From: JBBUAX01 sp964409535
GTDB taxonomy: Bacteria > Patescibacteriota > Minisyncoccia > UBA6257 > 2-01-FULL-56-20
Direction of reading: 5' to 3'
DNA length: 46,352 nt
Assembly: GCA_964409535.1 (NCBI GenBank)
Contig: CAYPDQ010000006.1
Coordinates: forward strand, 1-46,352
The translations under genes were made by a program, and so were the position numbers. This document shows, piece after piece, positions 20,701 to 27,772 of this stretch (position 1 is its first letter; each line of letters opens with the position of its first letter). Under the pieces are notes generated by a model, which was given only the letters and a program-made list of their open reading frames with translations, was not told where the DNA came from and ran no database searches.

Positions 20701-20919
20701 TCAGTCCAAGTCCGCCAAAGAGGTGATTTTCCTCGCCTTGCCTGCTTTGTACTCCTTAAAGCCGTACCCAACAAGTTTATCCAATTTGGCCGCCTCCCTC
20801 CCGGCCAAATAGTACACAGGCACAGCACGGGCAATAAGCTTACGGTATTCTTTGAGTGGAAGGATTACCACCCCAGCCTCTTTTTCTACCTTTTCTTTAT
20901 GAACTGCAATAATAGACAT
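20701..20919 (-). CDS. Putative antitoxin
   Basis: 72 aa: a short N-terminal strand and basic segment (KEAGVVILPLKEYRKLIARAV), as in Phd/RelB-like antitoxins (VVILPLKEYRKL), and an acidic-ended C-terminus (ITSLADLD) to bind the toxin. First gene of the module, with its own promoter (20929-20958). The family assignment is by context and general pattern rather than a clear match. Confidence 0.65.
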   Translation of the reverse strand: MSIIAVHKEKVEKEAGVVILPLKEYRKLIARAVPVYYLAGREAAKLDKLVGYGFKEYKAGKARKITSLADLD

Positions 20920-20928
20920 TACAGTTTA

Positions 20929-20958
20929 ATATTACTTGCAGTTACAGATATAAGTCAA
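20929..20958 (-). promoter_or_regulatory. Promoter of the toxin-antitoxin module
   Basis: On the minus strand TTGACT (20958-20953), 18-bp spacer, TAATAT (20934-20929). The ATG is at 20919, nine bases after the -10 box, so the mRNA would have a leader of only a few bases or none. Confidence 0.6.
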
Positions 20959-20977
20959 ATACAAAAAAGCTGGGCGC

Positions 20978-22312
20978 TCAAAATGCTTTGATCTCCTCCA
21001 CCACCTTCTCCAGCTGCATCGCGCGCGAGCCCTTGATCAAAACCAAGTCCCCCTTGCGCAAGAGGTCCTGCACCGGCAGGCGCGCCTGGTCCGAGAGGTC
21101 AAATGACCGGATCCTCCTCTCGCTCATTCCCGCCGCCTTCGCGCCTTCGGCGATGAACTTTGCCCTGGGCCCCACCGTTATTAAAACCGCCGCAGCCATT
21201 GCCGCGAGCTTCCCGAGCTTTTCGTGCTCTTCCATCGCATACTTGCCGAGTTCCAGCATATCTCCCAGAACCGCGATCTTCCTTTTGGCCGGAAGCGCTT
21301 TGAGCGTCTCCAGGGCGGAATTCATAGACAAAGGACTGGCGTTGTAGCTGTCGTCTATAAGATAAGCGCCCTTCACCGCTGGGATGAGCTCCATCCGGCC
21401 GTGGGCAGGAGCGTACTCCCGGAGCGCCTCCGCGATCTTCACCAAATTTATTCCGAAAATTACCCCCACACTTGCCGCCGCGGCCGCGGCGTAGGCCTGG
21501 GACTTGCCCAAGGCGCCATGTATTTCCACCGGAACGGAATTGCCGCCGTATTCCAGCTTGAAGGTCGCGCCAAGCGGCCCGCCCGCAACGCTTCGCGTAG
21601 CGATGCGGGCGGGCCTGCCTTTGCTTGCCATGTTCTTGAAACCGGAAATCCCCATATCCGCGTCCTTTTCGAAACCGAAGGTCATCACGTGCGCCCGGGT
21701 GCGGTCGGCGACATTCATCACCCGCTGGTCATCGCCGTTCAAGATCGCGAAGCTTGCCGAAGGCAGGCATTCCAGAAGACGCGCTTTCTCCCGGGCGACC
21801 TCTTCCGGCCCGGAGTAGAACTCCACGTGCACCGGCACTTCTCCTACTGCCGTCAAGACCCCGACGTTCGGCCGGGCAATTTGCAACAGTCGTTTCATAT
21901 CCCCCGGCTTGTCCGCGCCGTATTCCAAAACCAGTATCTCCGGATAATCCGCGCCGGAAGTGAAAACCAATCGGAACGCGGAAACGAATATGACCTTAAG
22001 CCAAAATATAGCTCTATCCAGTTGAGCGCCTGCCCGCCGAAGCTCCAGCGAAGGCGGGCGGCTCACGAGGTTCAGTTCTTCCTCCGGCCACTCGCCCAAA
22101 ATCGTGAGCGGCAAACCCAAGTCGTTATTCAGATTACCTTTGGACCAGCGGCAGCGGCGTTCCCGGCCGAGAACCGCGGCGACGGCTAACTTAGTTGAGG
22201 TCTTGCCGACGCTCCCGGTAATGCCCACGATGCCCGGCCGGTAGCGCCATATTGTTAGTCTCGCAAGCGACTTAAGTATCCATTTCAAAGATTTTACCAA
22301 CAGGGACTTCAT
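20978..22312 (-). CDS. murF: UDP-MurNAc-pentapeptide synthetase MurF, with palindromic inserts
   Basis: 444 aa Mur ligase joining D-Ala-D-Ala to the UDP-MurNAc tripeptide. ATP loop GITGSVGKTST, NLNNDLGLPLTIL, VLEYGADKPGDM, LNGDDQRV, IDDSYNASPLSM and VLIKGSRAMQLE. Two inserts come from palindromic repeats: SRPPSLELRRAG (22032-22059) after the NLNND region, and RPARIATRSVAGGPL (21571-21615) in the central domain; the latter repeat is identical to one in pgk. The enzyme otherwise looks complete. Last gene of the mraZ-rsmH-ftsL-ftsI-murF run. Confidence 0.95.
   Translation of the reverse strand: MKSLLVKSLKWILKSLARLTIWRYRPGIVGITGSVGKTSTKLAVAAVLGRERRCRWSKGNLNNDLGLPLTILGEWPEEELNLVSRPPSLELRRAGAQLDRAIFWLKVIFVSAFRLVFTSGADYPEILVLEYGADKPGDMKRLLQIARPNVGVLTAVGEVPVHVEFYSGPEEVAREKARLLECLPSASFAILNGDDQRVMNVADRTRAHVMTFGFEKDADMGISGFKNMASKGRPARIATRSVAGGPLGATFKLEYGGNSVPVEIHGALGKSQAYAAAAAASVGVIFGINLVKIAEALREYAPAHGRMELIPAVKGAYLIDDSYNASPLSMNSALETLKALPAKRKIAVLGDMLELGKYAMEEHEKLGKLAAMAAAVLITVGPRAKFIAEGAKAAGMSERRIRSFDLSDQARLPVQDLLRKGDLVLIKGSRAMQLEKVVEEIKAF
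21571..21615. repeat. 45-bp palindromic repeat in murF (identical in pgk)
   Basis: CAAGC followed by 17-base arms (21576-21592 and 21599-21615) with one mismatch. All 45 bases are identical to 38144-38188 inside pgk, and both are read in the same frame as RPARIATRSVAGGPL. A related, diverged palindrome is at 35735-35768. Confidence 0.95.
22032..22059. repeat. Second palindromic insert in murF
   Basis: GCCCGCC (22032-22038) and GGCGGGC (22053-22059), with the inner GAAGCTCCAGCGAA partly self-complementary. Encodes part of SRPPSLELRRAG. Confidence 0.6.
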
Positions 22313-22330
22313 TGGTTTATACTCTAGTTA

Positions 22331-22413
22331 AAAATTTAAAAATCAAAATGTAAAATCAACGAGTTCGCTATGCGAACAGTTTCTAAATTTTTAACTTTGA
22401 TATTTACATTTTG
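22331..22413. repeat. AT-rich imperfect inverted repeat between murF and ftsI
   Basis: AAAAATTTAAAAATCAAAAT... and its approximate complement (...TTTACATTTTGC) surround a small GTTCGC-TAT-GCGAAC hairpin. It fills the 103-base gap between ftsI and murF. A terminator is not evident. Confidence 0.65.
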
Positions 22414-22415
22414 CA

Positions 22416-24047
22416 TTATTCTATCCTATCCGGTGGAACATTATAGTAGTTCAAAATGAACTGCGCCAAATCCCGAAAAGCCGGCACGACGGTGAGTCCC
22501 GCAAGCGGCGCACCTGCCGGCTCGTTCAACTTGATGAGGATTATGAATTTGGGATCGCCCGCCGGGCCGAAACCGATGTAGGTGTTTATTACTTTGTCGG
22601 TGTAGCCGCCCTTTTGGAAATCCGGGACTTGGGCAGTGCCGGTCTTGCCGGCGATGGCATAGCCCTTGATCTTCGCCACGCCCGCCTTATCTACCGCGCT
22701 TATCATCATCTGCGACACCTGCCGCGCCGTTTCTTCCGAGATCACCCGGCGCAACATCTGCGGCGCCTCTGCGGCGTTAAGGTATGGCCGCATCAGTTTC
22801 CCGCCGTTCGCGATGGCCGATATGGCGTTCAACATTTCTATCGGTGTCACCGCCACGCCCTGGCCGAAGGACGCGGTTGCGAAAGTCACCTCCGGCGCGC
22901 CGGGCACGAGCCGCCGCAAATCGCCGCGGAGTTCCGCGGGCAGGTCAATTCCGGTCTTTTCCCCGAAACCGAATCTGTCCAAATACTCCCGGAAGACGGC
23001 GTTTCCGGTCTTCCTCTCTGCAAAAGCGGCGCCGGTGTTTATGGATTCTTCTATTACGTTCGTCATTGTCACCCGGCCGTGGGCTTTAAGATCCCAGTTC
23101 TGTATCGTCCTGCCGCTCACCACGAGTTTGCCGGTGTCTTCAAAGGTCGTATCCGGCGTAATTTTCCCGGCATCAATCCCGGCGGCCATGGTTATCACCT
23201 TGAAGACCGAACCGGGCTCGTAGATCTTCTGGGTCACGGGATTTACGAAATCCGGGATGTCCGCCTCGCTGTAAGAATTCGGGTCAAAGTTCGGGAAACT
23301 CGCCATGGTTAAAATTTTCCCGCTTTCCGGCTCCATAACTACCACGCTTCCGCCTATCGCAGAGTAATTTTTAATGAGGTTCTCCAATATCCTCTCTGCT
23401 TCCCGCTGTACATTCGGGTCTATGGTGAGGGCTAAATCGCTTCCCGGTTGGGATGGGACGATCTTACTGTTCTCTATCTCGCCGGTCTTACCCCTTAAAG
23501 TATTCTCGTAGAACTCCTCTGCTCCGTAGCGCCCGCTCTCGCCGGCATCGGTATCGTTCGGGGAAACGAAACCCAAAAGATGCGCGGCCATTCTCCCGAA
23601 GGGATAGAATCTCTCCGGCACATAGTCAACGTATACCCCCTTGACCTCCATCTCCTCCACCCGTCCGGCTAATTCCGCATCCGCTTTCCTCTTCAAAAGC
23701 TCGTAAGTGTCGTTCTTCTTTGAAAACTTTTTCTCCAGGTCCTCCGGCAGCGCTTCCAAAACCGATGCCAGTCGGTTGGCGGTTTCCTTTGCATCGTCTA
23801 TTACCTTGGGCACCGAGTAGACCAGCGGGAAGTTTTTATTCGTCGCCGCCGGAAGTTCCTTGCCGTTCTTATCGGTAAAATAGATCTTGCCCCGTTCCGC
23901 TTTTAAAAAATTAGCCGCAGTGTACTGCGACTCCGCCCGCACTAGAAATTTTTCCCCCTGCTTCAATTGCAATTCGTAAAGATTAAAAACCAGCGCGGAA
24001 TATCCCAAACTGAACGCTAAGGTGAGGAGTGCAAGGCGGTTGAACAT
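22416..24047 (-). CDS. ftsI: Penicillin-binding protein (FtsI/PBP2-type transpeptidase)
   Basis: 543 aa. N-terminal TM helix, dimerisation domain (ANFLKAERGKIYFTDKNGKELPAATN), then transpeptidase: SxxK in YEPGSVFKVI, SxN in EESINTGAAF and KTG in IAGKTGTAQ. Cross-links septal peptidoglycan. Follows an FtsL-like gene with no gap and precedes murF, a classic division and cell-wall order. No PASTA repeats. Confidence 0.93.
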   Translation of the reverse strand: MFNRLALLTLAFSLGYSALVFNLYELQLKQGEKFLVRAESQYTAANFLKAERGKIYFTDKNGKELPAATNKNFPLVYSVPKVIDDAKETANRLASVLEALPEDLEKKFSKKNDTYELLKRKADAELAGRVEEMEVKGVYVDYVPERFYPFGRMAAHLLGFVSPNDTDAGESGRYGAEEFYENTLRGKTGEIENSKIVPSQPGSDLALTIDPNVQREAERILENLIKNYSAIGGSVVVMEPESGKILTMASFPNFDPNSYSEADIPDFVNPVTQKIYEPGSVFKVITMAAGIDAGKITPDTTFEDTGKLVVSGRTIQNWDLKAHGRVTMTNVIEESINTGAAFAERKTGNAVFREYLDRFGFGEKTGIDLPAELRGDLRRLVPGAPEVTFATASFGQGVAVTPIEMLNAISAIANGGKLMRPYLNAAEAPQMLRRVISEETARQVSQMMISAVDKAGVAKIKGYAIAGKTGTAQVPDFQKGGYTDKVINTYIGFGPAGDPKFIILIKLNEPAGAPLAGLTVVPAFRDLAQFILNYYNVPPDRIE

Positions 24048-24362
24048 CTATCGCGACAGGGCCAGCGGTTCGCCGGACACTTGGAGGTACTGCGGATTCT
24101 TTTCTTTGACCAAATTTCTCTCTACTGCCACAGATTCTAACCGGCTCCGGTCCAAAAGCGCAAACACCTGGTCCTTGAGTTCGGCGTTTCCGGTCTGCAT
24201 TTCCTCTATCGTCTTCTTAGTCTCGGCGATGCCGTAGTTCAGATTAACAAAGCGGGTATAAAGCGAAACCAAGAAAAAAGCCACCAAAATAGCGCCGAGG
24301 ACCAAACCGACGATAACCTTATTCAAGAATGTTTTTTTGTTTCCGGGTTGAATTATGGTCAT
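24048..24362 (-). CDS. ftsL: FtsL/DivIC-like septum protein
   Basis: 104 aa with one TM helix (residues 15-37) followed by a coiled-coil (NYGIAETKKTIEEMQTGNAELKDQVFALLD). The size, topology and place between rsmH and ftsI match FtsL, which with FtsB/Q activates septal synthesis. Sequence conservation of this family is low, so the name rests on topology and context. Overlaps rsmH as ATGA. Confidence 0.75.
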   Translation of the reverse strand: MTIIQPGNKKTFLNKVIVGLVLGAILVAFFLVSLYTRFVNLNYGIAETKKTIEEMQTGNAELKDQVFALLDRSRLESVAVERNLVKEKNPQYLQVSGEPLALSR

Positions 24363-25237
24363 TTTATTTTTGCGGCACGAAGTTTGGCGGAGCGGCTGCG
24401 AGGATTGATTTTGATCTCTTCCTCCGACGGTGTAATCGGTTTTTTGGTGATAACTTCAAGCCATCCCTCTTTCGCCCCGCGCCGGAAAGCGTCTTTCACC
24501 AGTTTGTCCTCCAGGGAATGGAAGCTGATGATCGCGACCCTGCCGCCGGGCCGGAGAATTTCTCTCAATCCCCCCAAAACTTTCTCCAGATTGCCTAGCT
24601 CATCGTTCACCCAAATGCGCAGCGCCTGGAAGGTTCGCGTGGCCGGATCGATCCTCCCGCGCTCGTAATTTTTCGGGACCGCGCGCCGGATTATTTCCGC
24701 AAGCTCGCCGCTTGTGCGGACCGGCCTCTTCCGCGCCGCTTCCTTTACCGCCCTCGCGATGCGCCTTGCGTATCTTTCACCGCCGAAGCGATAGATGATG
24801 TCCGCAAGCTCCTTCTCGGTGAGCTGTGGCAATCTCTCTCGGAGCGGGCGTGTTTCTTCGGAGTAGGTCATAAGGAGCGGCTCGTCTCCGCCAGTCGGCG
24901 GACTGAAACTGAAACCGCGTCCCGATGCGAGTTGTTCCGAAGAAAAACCCAGGTCCAAGAGCAATCCATCCGCTCCCGACGCTCCGGTCAGGACTCCGAC
25001 CTCGCTTCGCGAGCATCGGAGTTTCCGAAGGATCTCCGGCAAGTCGGCATAATTGCCTATGACGTCGGCTCCCGCCTTTTCGTCCCAGTCGACAGTCAAA
25101 AGTTTTCCCCGCGAACCGATCTTCCGGAGGATCGCTTTTGTGTGTCCACCGTTGCCGAACGTGCCGTCAATAAAGAATTCTCCCCTTTGAGGACTAAGCA
25201 ATCGTATGACTTCATTTAAAAGAACTGGAATGTGCAT
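24359..25237 (-). CDS. rsmH: 16S rRNA (cytosine-1402-N4) methyltransferase RsmH
   Basis: 292 aa. MHIPVLLNEVIRLL, SAM loop FFIDGTFGNGGHTKAIL, LLLDLGFSSEQL, RVAIISFHSLEDKLVK and C-terminal KPITPSEEEIKINPRSRSAKLRAAK. Modifies C1402 in the ribosomal P site. Between strand segments near residues 72-90 it has an insert (LRCSRSEVGVLTG) from a palindrome (24993-25022). Sits after mraZ as in most dcw clusters. Confidence 0.95.
   Translation of the reverse strand: MHIPVLLNEVIRLLSPQRGEFFIDGTFGNGGHTKAILRKIGSRGKLLTVDWDEKAGADVIGNYADLPEILRKLRCSRSEVGVLTGASGADGLLLDLGFSSEQLASGRGFSFSPPTGGDEPLLMTYSEETRPLRERLPQLTEKELADIIYRFGGERYARRIARAVKEAARKRPVRTSGELAEIIRRAVPKNYERGRIDPATRTFQALRIWVNDELGNLEKVLGGLREILRPGGRVAIISFHSLEDKLVKDAFRRGAKEGWLEVITKKPITPSEEEIKINPRSRSAKLRAAKIK
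24993..25022. repeat. Palindromic insert in rsmH
   Basis: ACTCCGA-C-CTCGC (24993-25005) and GCGAG-CA-TCGGAGT (25009-25022) pair with one bulge. Read in frame as part of LRCSRSEVGVLTG, before LLLDLGFSS. Confidence 0.7.
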
Positions 25238-25311
25238 GAGGTTTTAGGTTATAGGTTTTAGTTTTTAGTGATTTATATCTAAAACCTAACAACCAACACC
25301 TGAAACCTAAT
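25238..25311. repeat. AGGTTTTAGGTTATAGG-type array between mraZ and rsmH
   Basis: Degenerate 7-8 bp units AGGTTTT/AGGTTAT on one side and their complements (CTAAAACCTAACAACC...) on the other, giving an imperfect inverted repeat. It fills the whole spacer from the mraZ stop to the rsmH start. Confidence 0.75.
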
Positions 25312-25743
25312 CTATATGCCAAGTTCGCCGAGCTTTTCCGCGATCTCATCCGAAGCGCTTTCCGTCTTCTGCTTGTATTTCTCCCACTCCGCCGAATCCC
25401 AAATCTCTATCCGGTTATACAAACCGGCAACCACCGCCTGTTTTTCCAATCCCGCATATTTGCGCAAGTAATCCGGGACAAGGATCCTGCCCTGGCTGTC
25501 CAATTCCACGTCGGACGCGCCCGCAAGCATCAAGCGCGCGAAAGCGCGGGAGTTCGCCTGCGCCAACGGAAGCGCAGTGAGCTTCGCCGCAAGCGCTTCC
25601 CATTCCTTCATCGCGAAGACGAAAAGACAGTTGTCCAAACCCCGGGTGATAATGGCCCCGCCGGCGAGTTTCTCGCGGAATTTTACCGGTATTGCCAGCC
25701 GACCTTTAGTGTCCAGATTGTGCTTGTATTCTCCGAGAAGCAT
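25312..25743 (-). CDS. mraZ: Transcriptional regulator MraZ
   Basis: 143 aa with two AbrB-like halves: LLGEYKHNLDTKGRLAIPVKFRE and ASDVELDSQGRILVPDYLRKY. MraZ binds direct repeats upstream of its own operon and adjusts division and wall synthesis. Upstream on the minus strand TTCTGGGGATA occurs twice with a 20-base period (near 25995-26027), possible MraZ sites. First gene of the dcw run; a decayed GIY-YIG element lies 45 bases before its start. Confidence 0.93.
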   Translation of the reverse strand: MLLGEYKHNLDTKGRLAIPVKFREKLAGGAIITRGLDNCLFVFAMKEWEALAAKLTALPLAQANSRAFARLMLAGASDVELDSQGRILVPDYLRKYAGLEKQAVVAGLYNRIEIWDSAEWEKYKQKTESASDEIAEKLGELGI

Positions 25744-25788
25744 GTTGATTTTTGTTAGCGAGTCAACGAGCGTTACAAAAATTTACAT

Positions 25789-25948
25789 CCCCGCCCTCTA
25801 CGCACTGATTCTCTTTTTGAGTCCTCGCCACGCGCTGCCATATTGTTTAAGTTTTCTCTCGTCTCAAATCATTGGTGTAGCCGACGTAGAGTTGCTTGGT
25901 GTATTTATCTCGCATTGCATATACGTAATACATGCTTAGAGGGCGGGG
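25789..25948. mobile_element. Decayed GIY-YIG element with 12-bp inverted repeats
   Basis: CCCCGCCCTCTA (25789-25800) and its complement (25937-25948) enclose the remains of a GIY-YIG gene. Same architecture as 19981-20260 but different terminal sequence. It lies upstream of mraZ. Confidence 0.65.
25798..25933 (-). pseudogene. GIY-YIG nuclease pseudogene
   Basis: From ATG 25933 the frame reads MYYVYAMRDKYTKQLYVGYT then NDLRREKT and a stop. A second frame, shifted by one, continues KLKQYGSAWRGLKKRISA and ends with TAG (25800-25798) in the left inverted repeat. The N-terminal GIY-YIG strands and the C-terminal helix are both recognisable, so the middle (about 35 residues) has been deleted with a frameshift. 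Confidence 0.7.
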
Positions 25949-25995
25949 TCCTCATCCGCGGCAACCGCTCGTTCCACTCGCGGGCCCGCAATGGG

Positions 25996-26036
25996 ATATC
26001 CCCAGAAGTGGCCGGTTATCCCCAGAATTATCCACA
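25996..26036. promoter_or_regulatory. Cluster of DnaA-box-like sites upstream of mraZ
   Basis: ATATCCCCA (25996-26004), TTATCCCCA (26016-26024) and TTATCCACA (26028-26036; a perfect E. coli-type box), all in one direction. An AT-rich stretch (26074-26160) follows. Could regulate the mraZ operon or be part of an origin; there is no dnaA or dnaN nearby. The rest of 25949-26180 shows no gene. Confidence 0.35.
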
Positions 26037-26180
26037 ATCCCCCACTTCGTTATCATTTTAAGCCACTTGCCGGATGTGTCAAAAATAAAAAACCGCCTCC
26101 CCGGCAGGCAGGAATCCTTATTTTACAAGGAGAAAACTATCAACAATTCACAAGTTATTAACAGATATGCCCAAGGCGTA

Positions 26181-26311
26181 GCGGTTCGGCTTTCGGGAAG
26201 CTCTCGGAGGCGAAGCGAGCTTGGTGTCGCCTAAGGCGACTCGCGAGCCGAGAGAGCAGCGGGCGCGAGCCGCTGGAGCGAGCGAACCGCGGTTCCCGAA
26301 AGCCGAACCGC
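26181..26311. repeat. 131-bp nested inverted repeat downstream of livF
   Basis: Perfect 19-bp arms (26181-26199 and 26293-26311, core CGGTTCGGCTTTCGGGAA). Inside are GCTCTCGG/CCGAGAGAGC and GTCGCC-TAA-GGCGAC hairpins. The element lies 7 bases after the livF stop. It may serve as a transcription barrier, but it resembles the other palindromic elements of this window. Confidence 0.85.
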
Positions 26312-26318
26312 GGAGCCC

Positions 26319-27032
26319 TTAATTTCCCAAAAGAACCTTCTCCAAAATCCGGTTGTGCTCCAATTCCTTGGCGCCGCCGGCGTATGCGATCTTGCCTTTG
26401 TCTAAAACGTAAGCGCGGTGCGCTATTTCCAAAAGTGATTTGATGTTGTGTTCCACGACCATTATTGCAGTTTTGCGCCTCTCGTTTATCTCTTTTATTT
26501 TTGCAAAAACCTCTTTGACTATTTTGGGCGCGAGTCCAAGCGACGGCTCATCCAGGAAAAGAACTTTCGGGTCGGTCATAAGTCCCCGCGCCAAAGCGAG
26601 CATCTGCTGCTCTCCGCCCGAAAGAGCGCTGGACTTCATTTTACGTTTGGATTTTAGGGCCGGGAAAATGTCCAGCGCCTCACTTATCCGGCGATGCACC
26701 TCCTTGCGGTCGCGGATCACAAAGCCGCCGATCTCCAAGTTCTCTTCCACCGTAAGGTGCTGAAATACCCGCCGCCCCTGGGGAACGAAAGACAATCCCC
26801 TCTTGACCATCTCGTGCGGCACCGGCTCAATTTCCTTCTCATGCCACTTAACTTTGCCGGAAGTCGTCGGCGCTATGCCGAAAGCCGCTTTGAGCACGGT
26901 GGACTTGCCCGCGCCGTTCGGCCCCATCAATGCTATGATCTCACCTTCATCCAGCTCCACCGAAACGCCGTCCAAGGCGCGAACGCCGCCATAGTGAACC
27001 GAAACATTCTCTAACCGCAAAAGTTTTTCCAT
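26319..27032 (-). CDS. livF: LivF-like ABC transporter ATPase
   Basis: 237 aa. Walker A GPNGAGKST, Q-loop FVPQGRRVF, signature LSGGEQQML and Walker B VLFLDEPSLGL. The short form with VPQGR..F is typical of LivF in branched-chain or hydrophobic amino acid importers. It hydrolyses ATP with LivG to drive LivHM. Its start shares one base with the livG stop. Confidence 0.92.
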   Translation of the reverse strand: MEKLLRLENVSVHYGGVRALDGVSVELDEGEIIALMGPNGAGKSTVLKAAFGIAPTTSGKVKWHEKEIEPVPHEMVKRGLSFVPQGRRVFQHLTVEENLEIGGFVIRDRKEVHRRISEALDIFPALKSKRKMKSSALSGGEQQMLALARGLMTDPKVLFLDEPSLGLAPKIVKEVFAKIKEINERRKTAIMVVEHNIKSLLEIAHRAYVLDKGKIAYAGGAKELEHNRILEKVLLGN

Positions 27033-27769
27033 TATTCTCCTAAGTAGGCCTCAACGACTTCTCTTTTACGCAACACCTCATCCGGCTTGCCCGCCGCCAA
27101 AAGCTCACCGCCGTCCAAAACGAAAACCCAATCGGAAAGTTTACGGATGAGTTCCATATTGTGCTCTATAAGCACGATCGTTTTCCCCTCCCGGCGCAAC
27201 TCTGTGAGTATCCCGACTATGACTTTGACCATCTCCGGGAAAAGTCCTGCGAACGGTTCGTCAAAAAGATAAATTTCCGCGCGCATCGCGAGCGCCCGCG
27301 CGATTTCCAAAAGTTTTCTCTGTCCGTAGGACAGGTTCACCGCCAACTGGTTGCGCTTCTCCCACAACCCGACCCGGGAGAGAACCTCTTCCGCTTGTTT
27401 CAGGTGATATTCGGAATGGCGTTCAAATATGGAACCGAAAAGATTGCGGCTGGTCAAAACCACGAGAGTATTGTCTAAAACTGTCATCTGCTCAAACAGG
27501 CGCACTTCCTGGAAAGTGCGGGTGAGGCCATAGGCCGAGATTTCCGCATCTTTTATCTGTGCGAGCCGAGCGCCGGAGACAGAAATCGCGCCGCTATCCG
27601 CGGTGAGAACTCCGGAAAGGAGATTGACCAGCGTGCTCTTGCCGGAACCGTTCGGACCGACGATGGCCGTAATTTTGCCAGGCATTACGTCCAGAGATAA
27701 GCCAGCCACGGCTCTCACCCCGCCGAAGCGTTTTTCCAAGTTTCTTATTTCCAAGGCGCGCACGGTCAT
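27032..27769 (-). CDS. livG: LivG-like ABC transporter ATPase
   Basis: 245 aa. LEKRFGGVRAVAGLSLDV, Walker A GPNGSGKST, signature NLSYGQRKLLE, Walker B IYLFDEPFAGLFPE, and VLIEHNMELI. Pairs with LivF. Follows livM by 3 bases. Confidence 0.92.
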   Translation of the reverse strand: MTVRALEIRNLEKRFGGVRAVAGLSLDVMPGKITAIVGPNGSGKSTLVNLLSGVLTADSGAISVSGARLAQIKDAEISAYGLTRTFQEVRLFEQMTVLDNTLVVLTSRNLFGSIFERHSEYHLKQAEEVLSRVGLWEKRNQLAVNLSYGQRKLLEIARALAMRAEIYLFDEPFAGLFPEMVKVIVGILTELRREGKTIVLIEHNMELIRKLSDWVFVLDGGELLAAGKPDEVLRKREVVEAYLGE

Positions 27770-27772
27770 GAT

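Noticed and set aside
21224..22189. Long plus-strand open frame (321 codons) opposite murF
   Set aside because: murF motifs on the other strand are clear; this frame has no domain.
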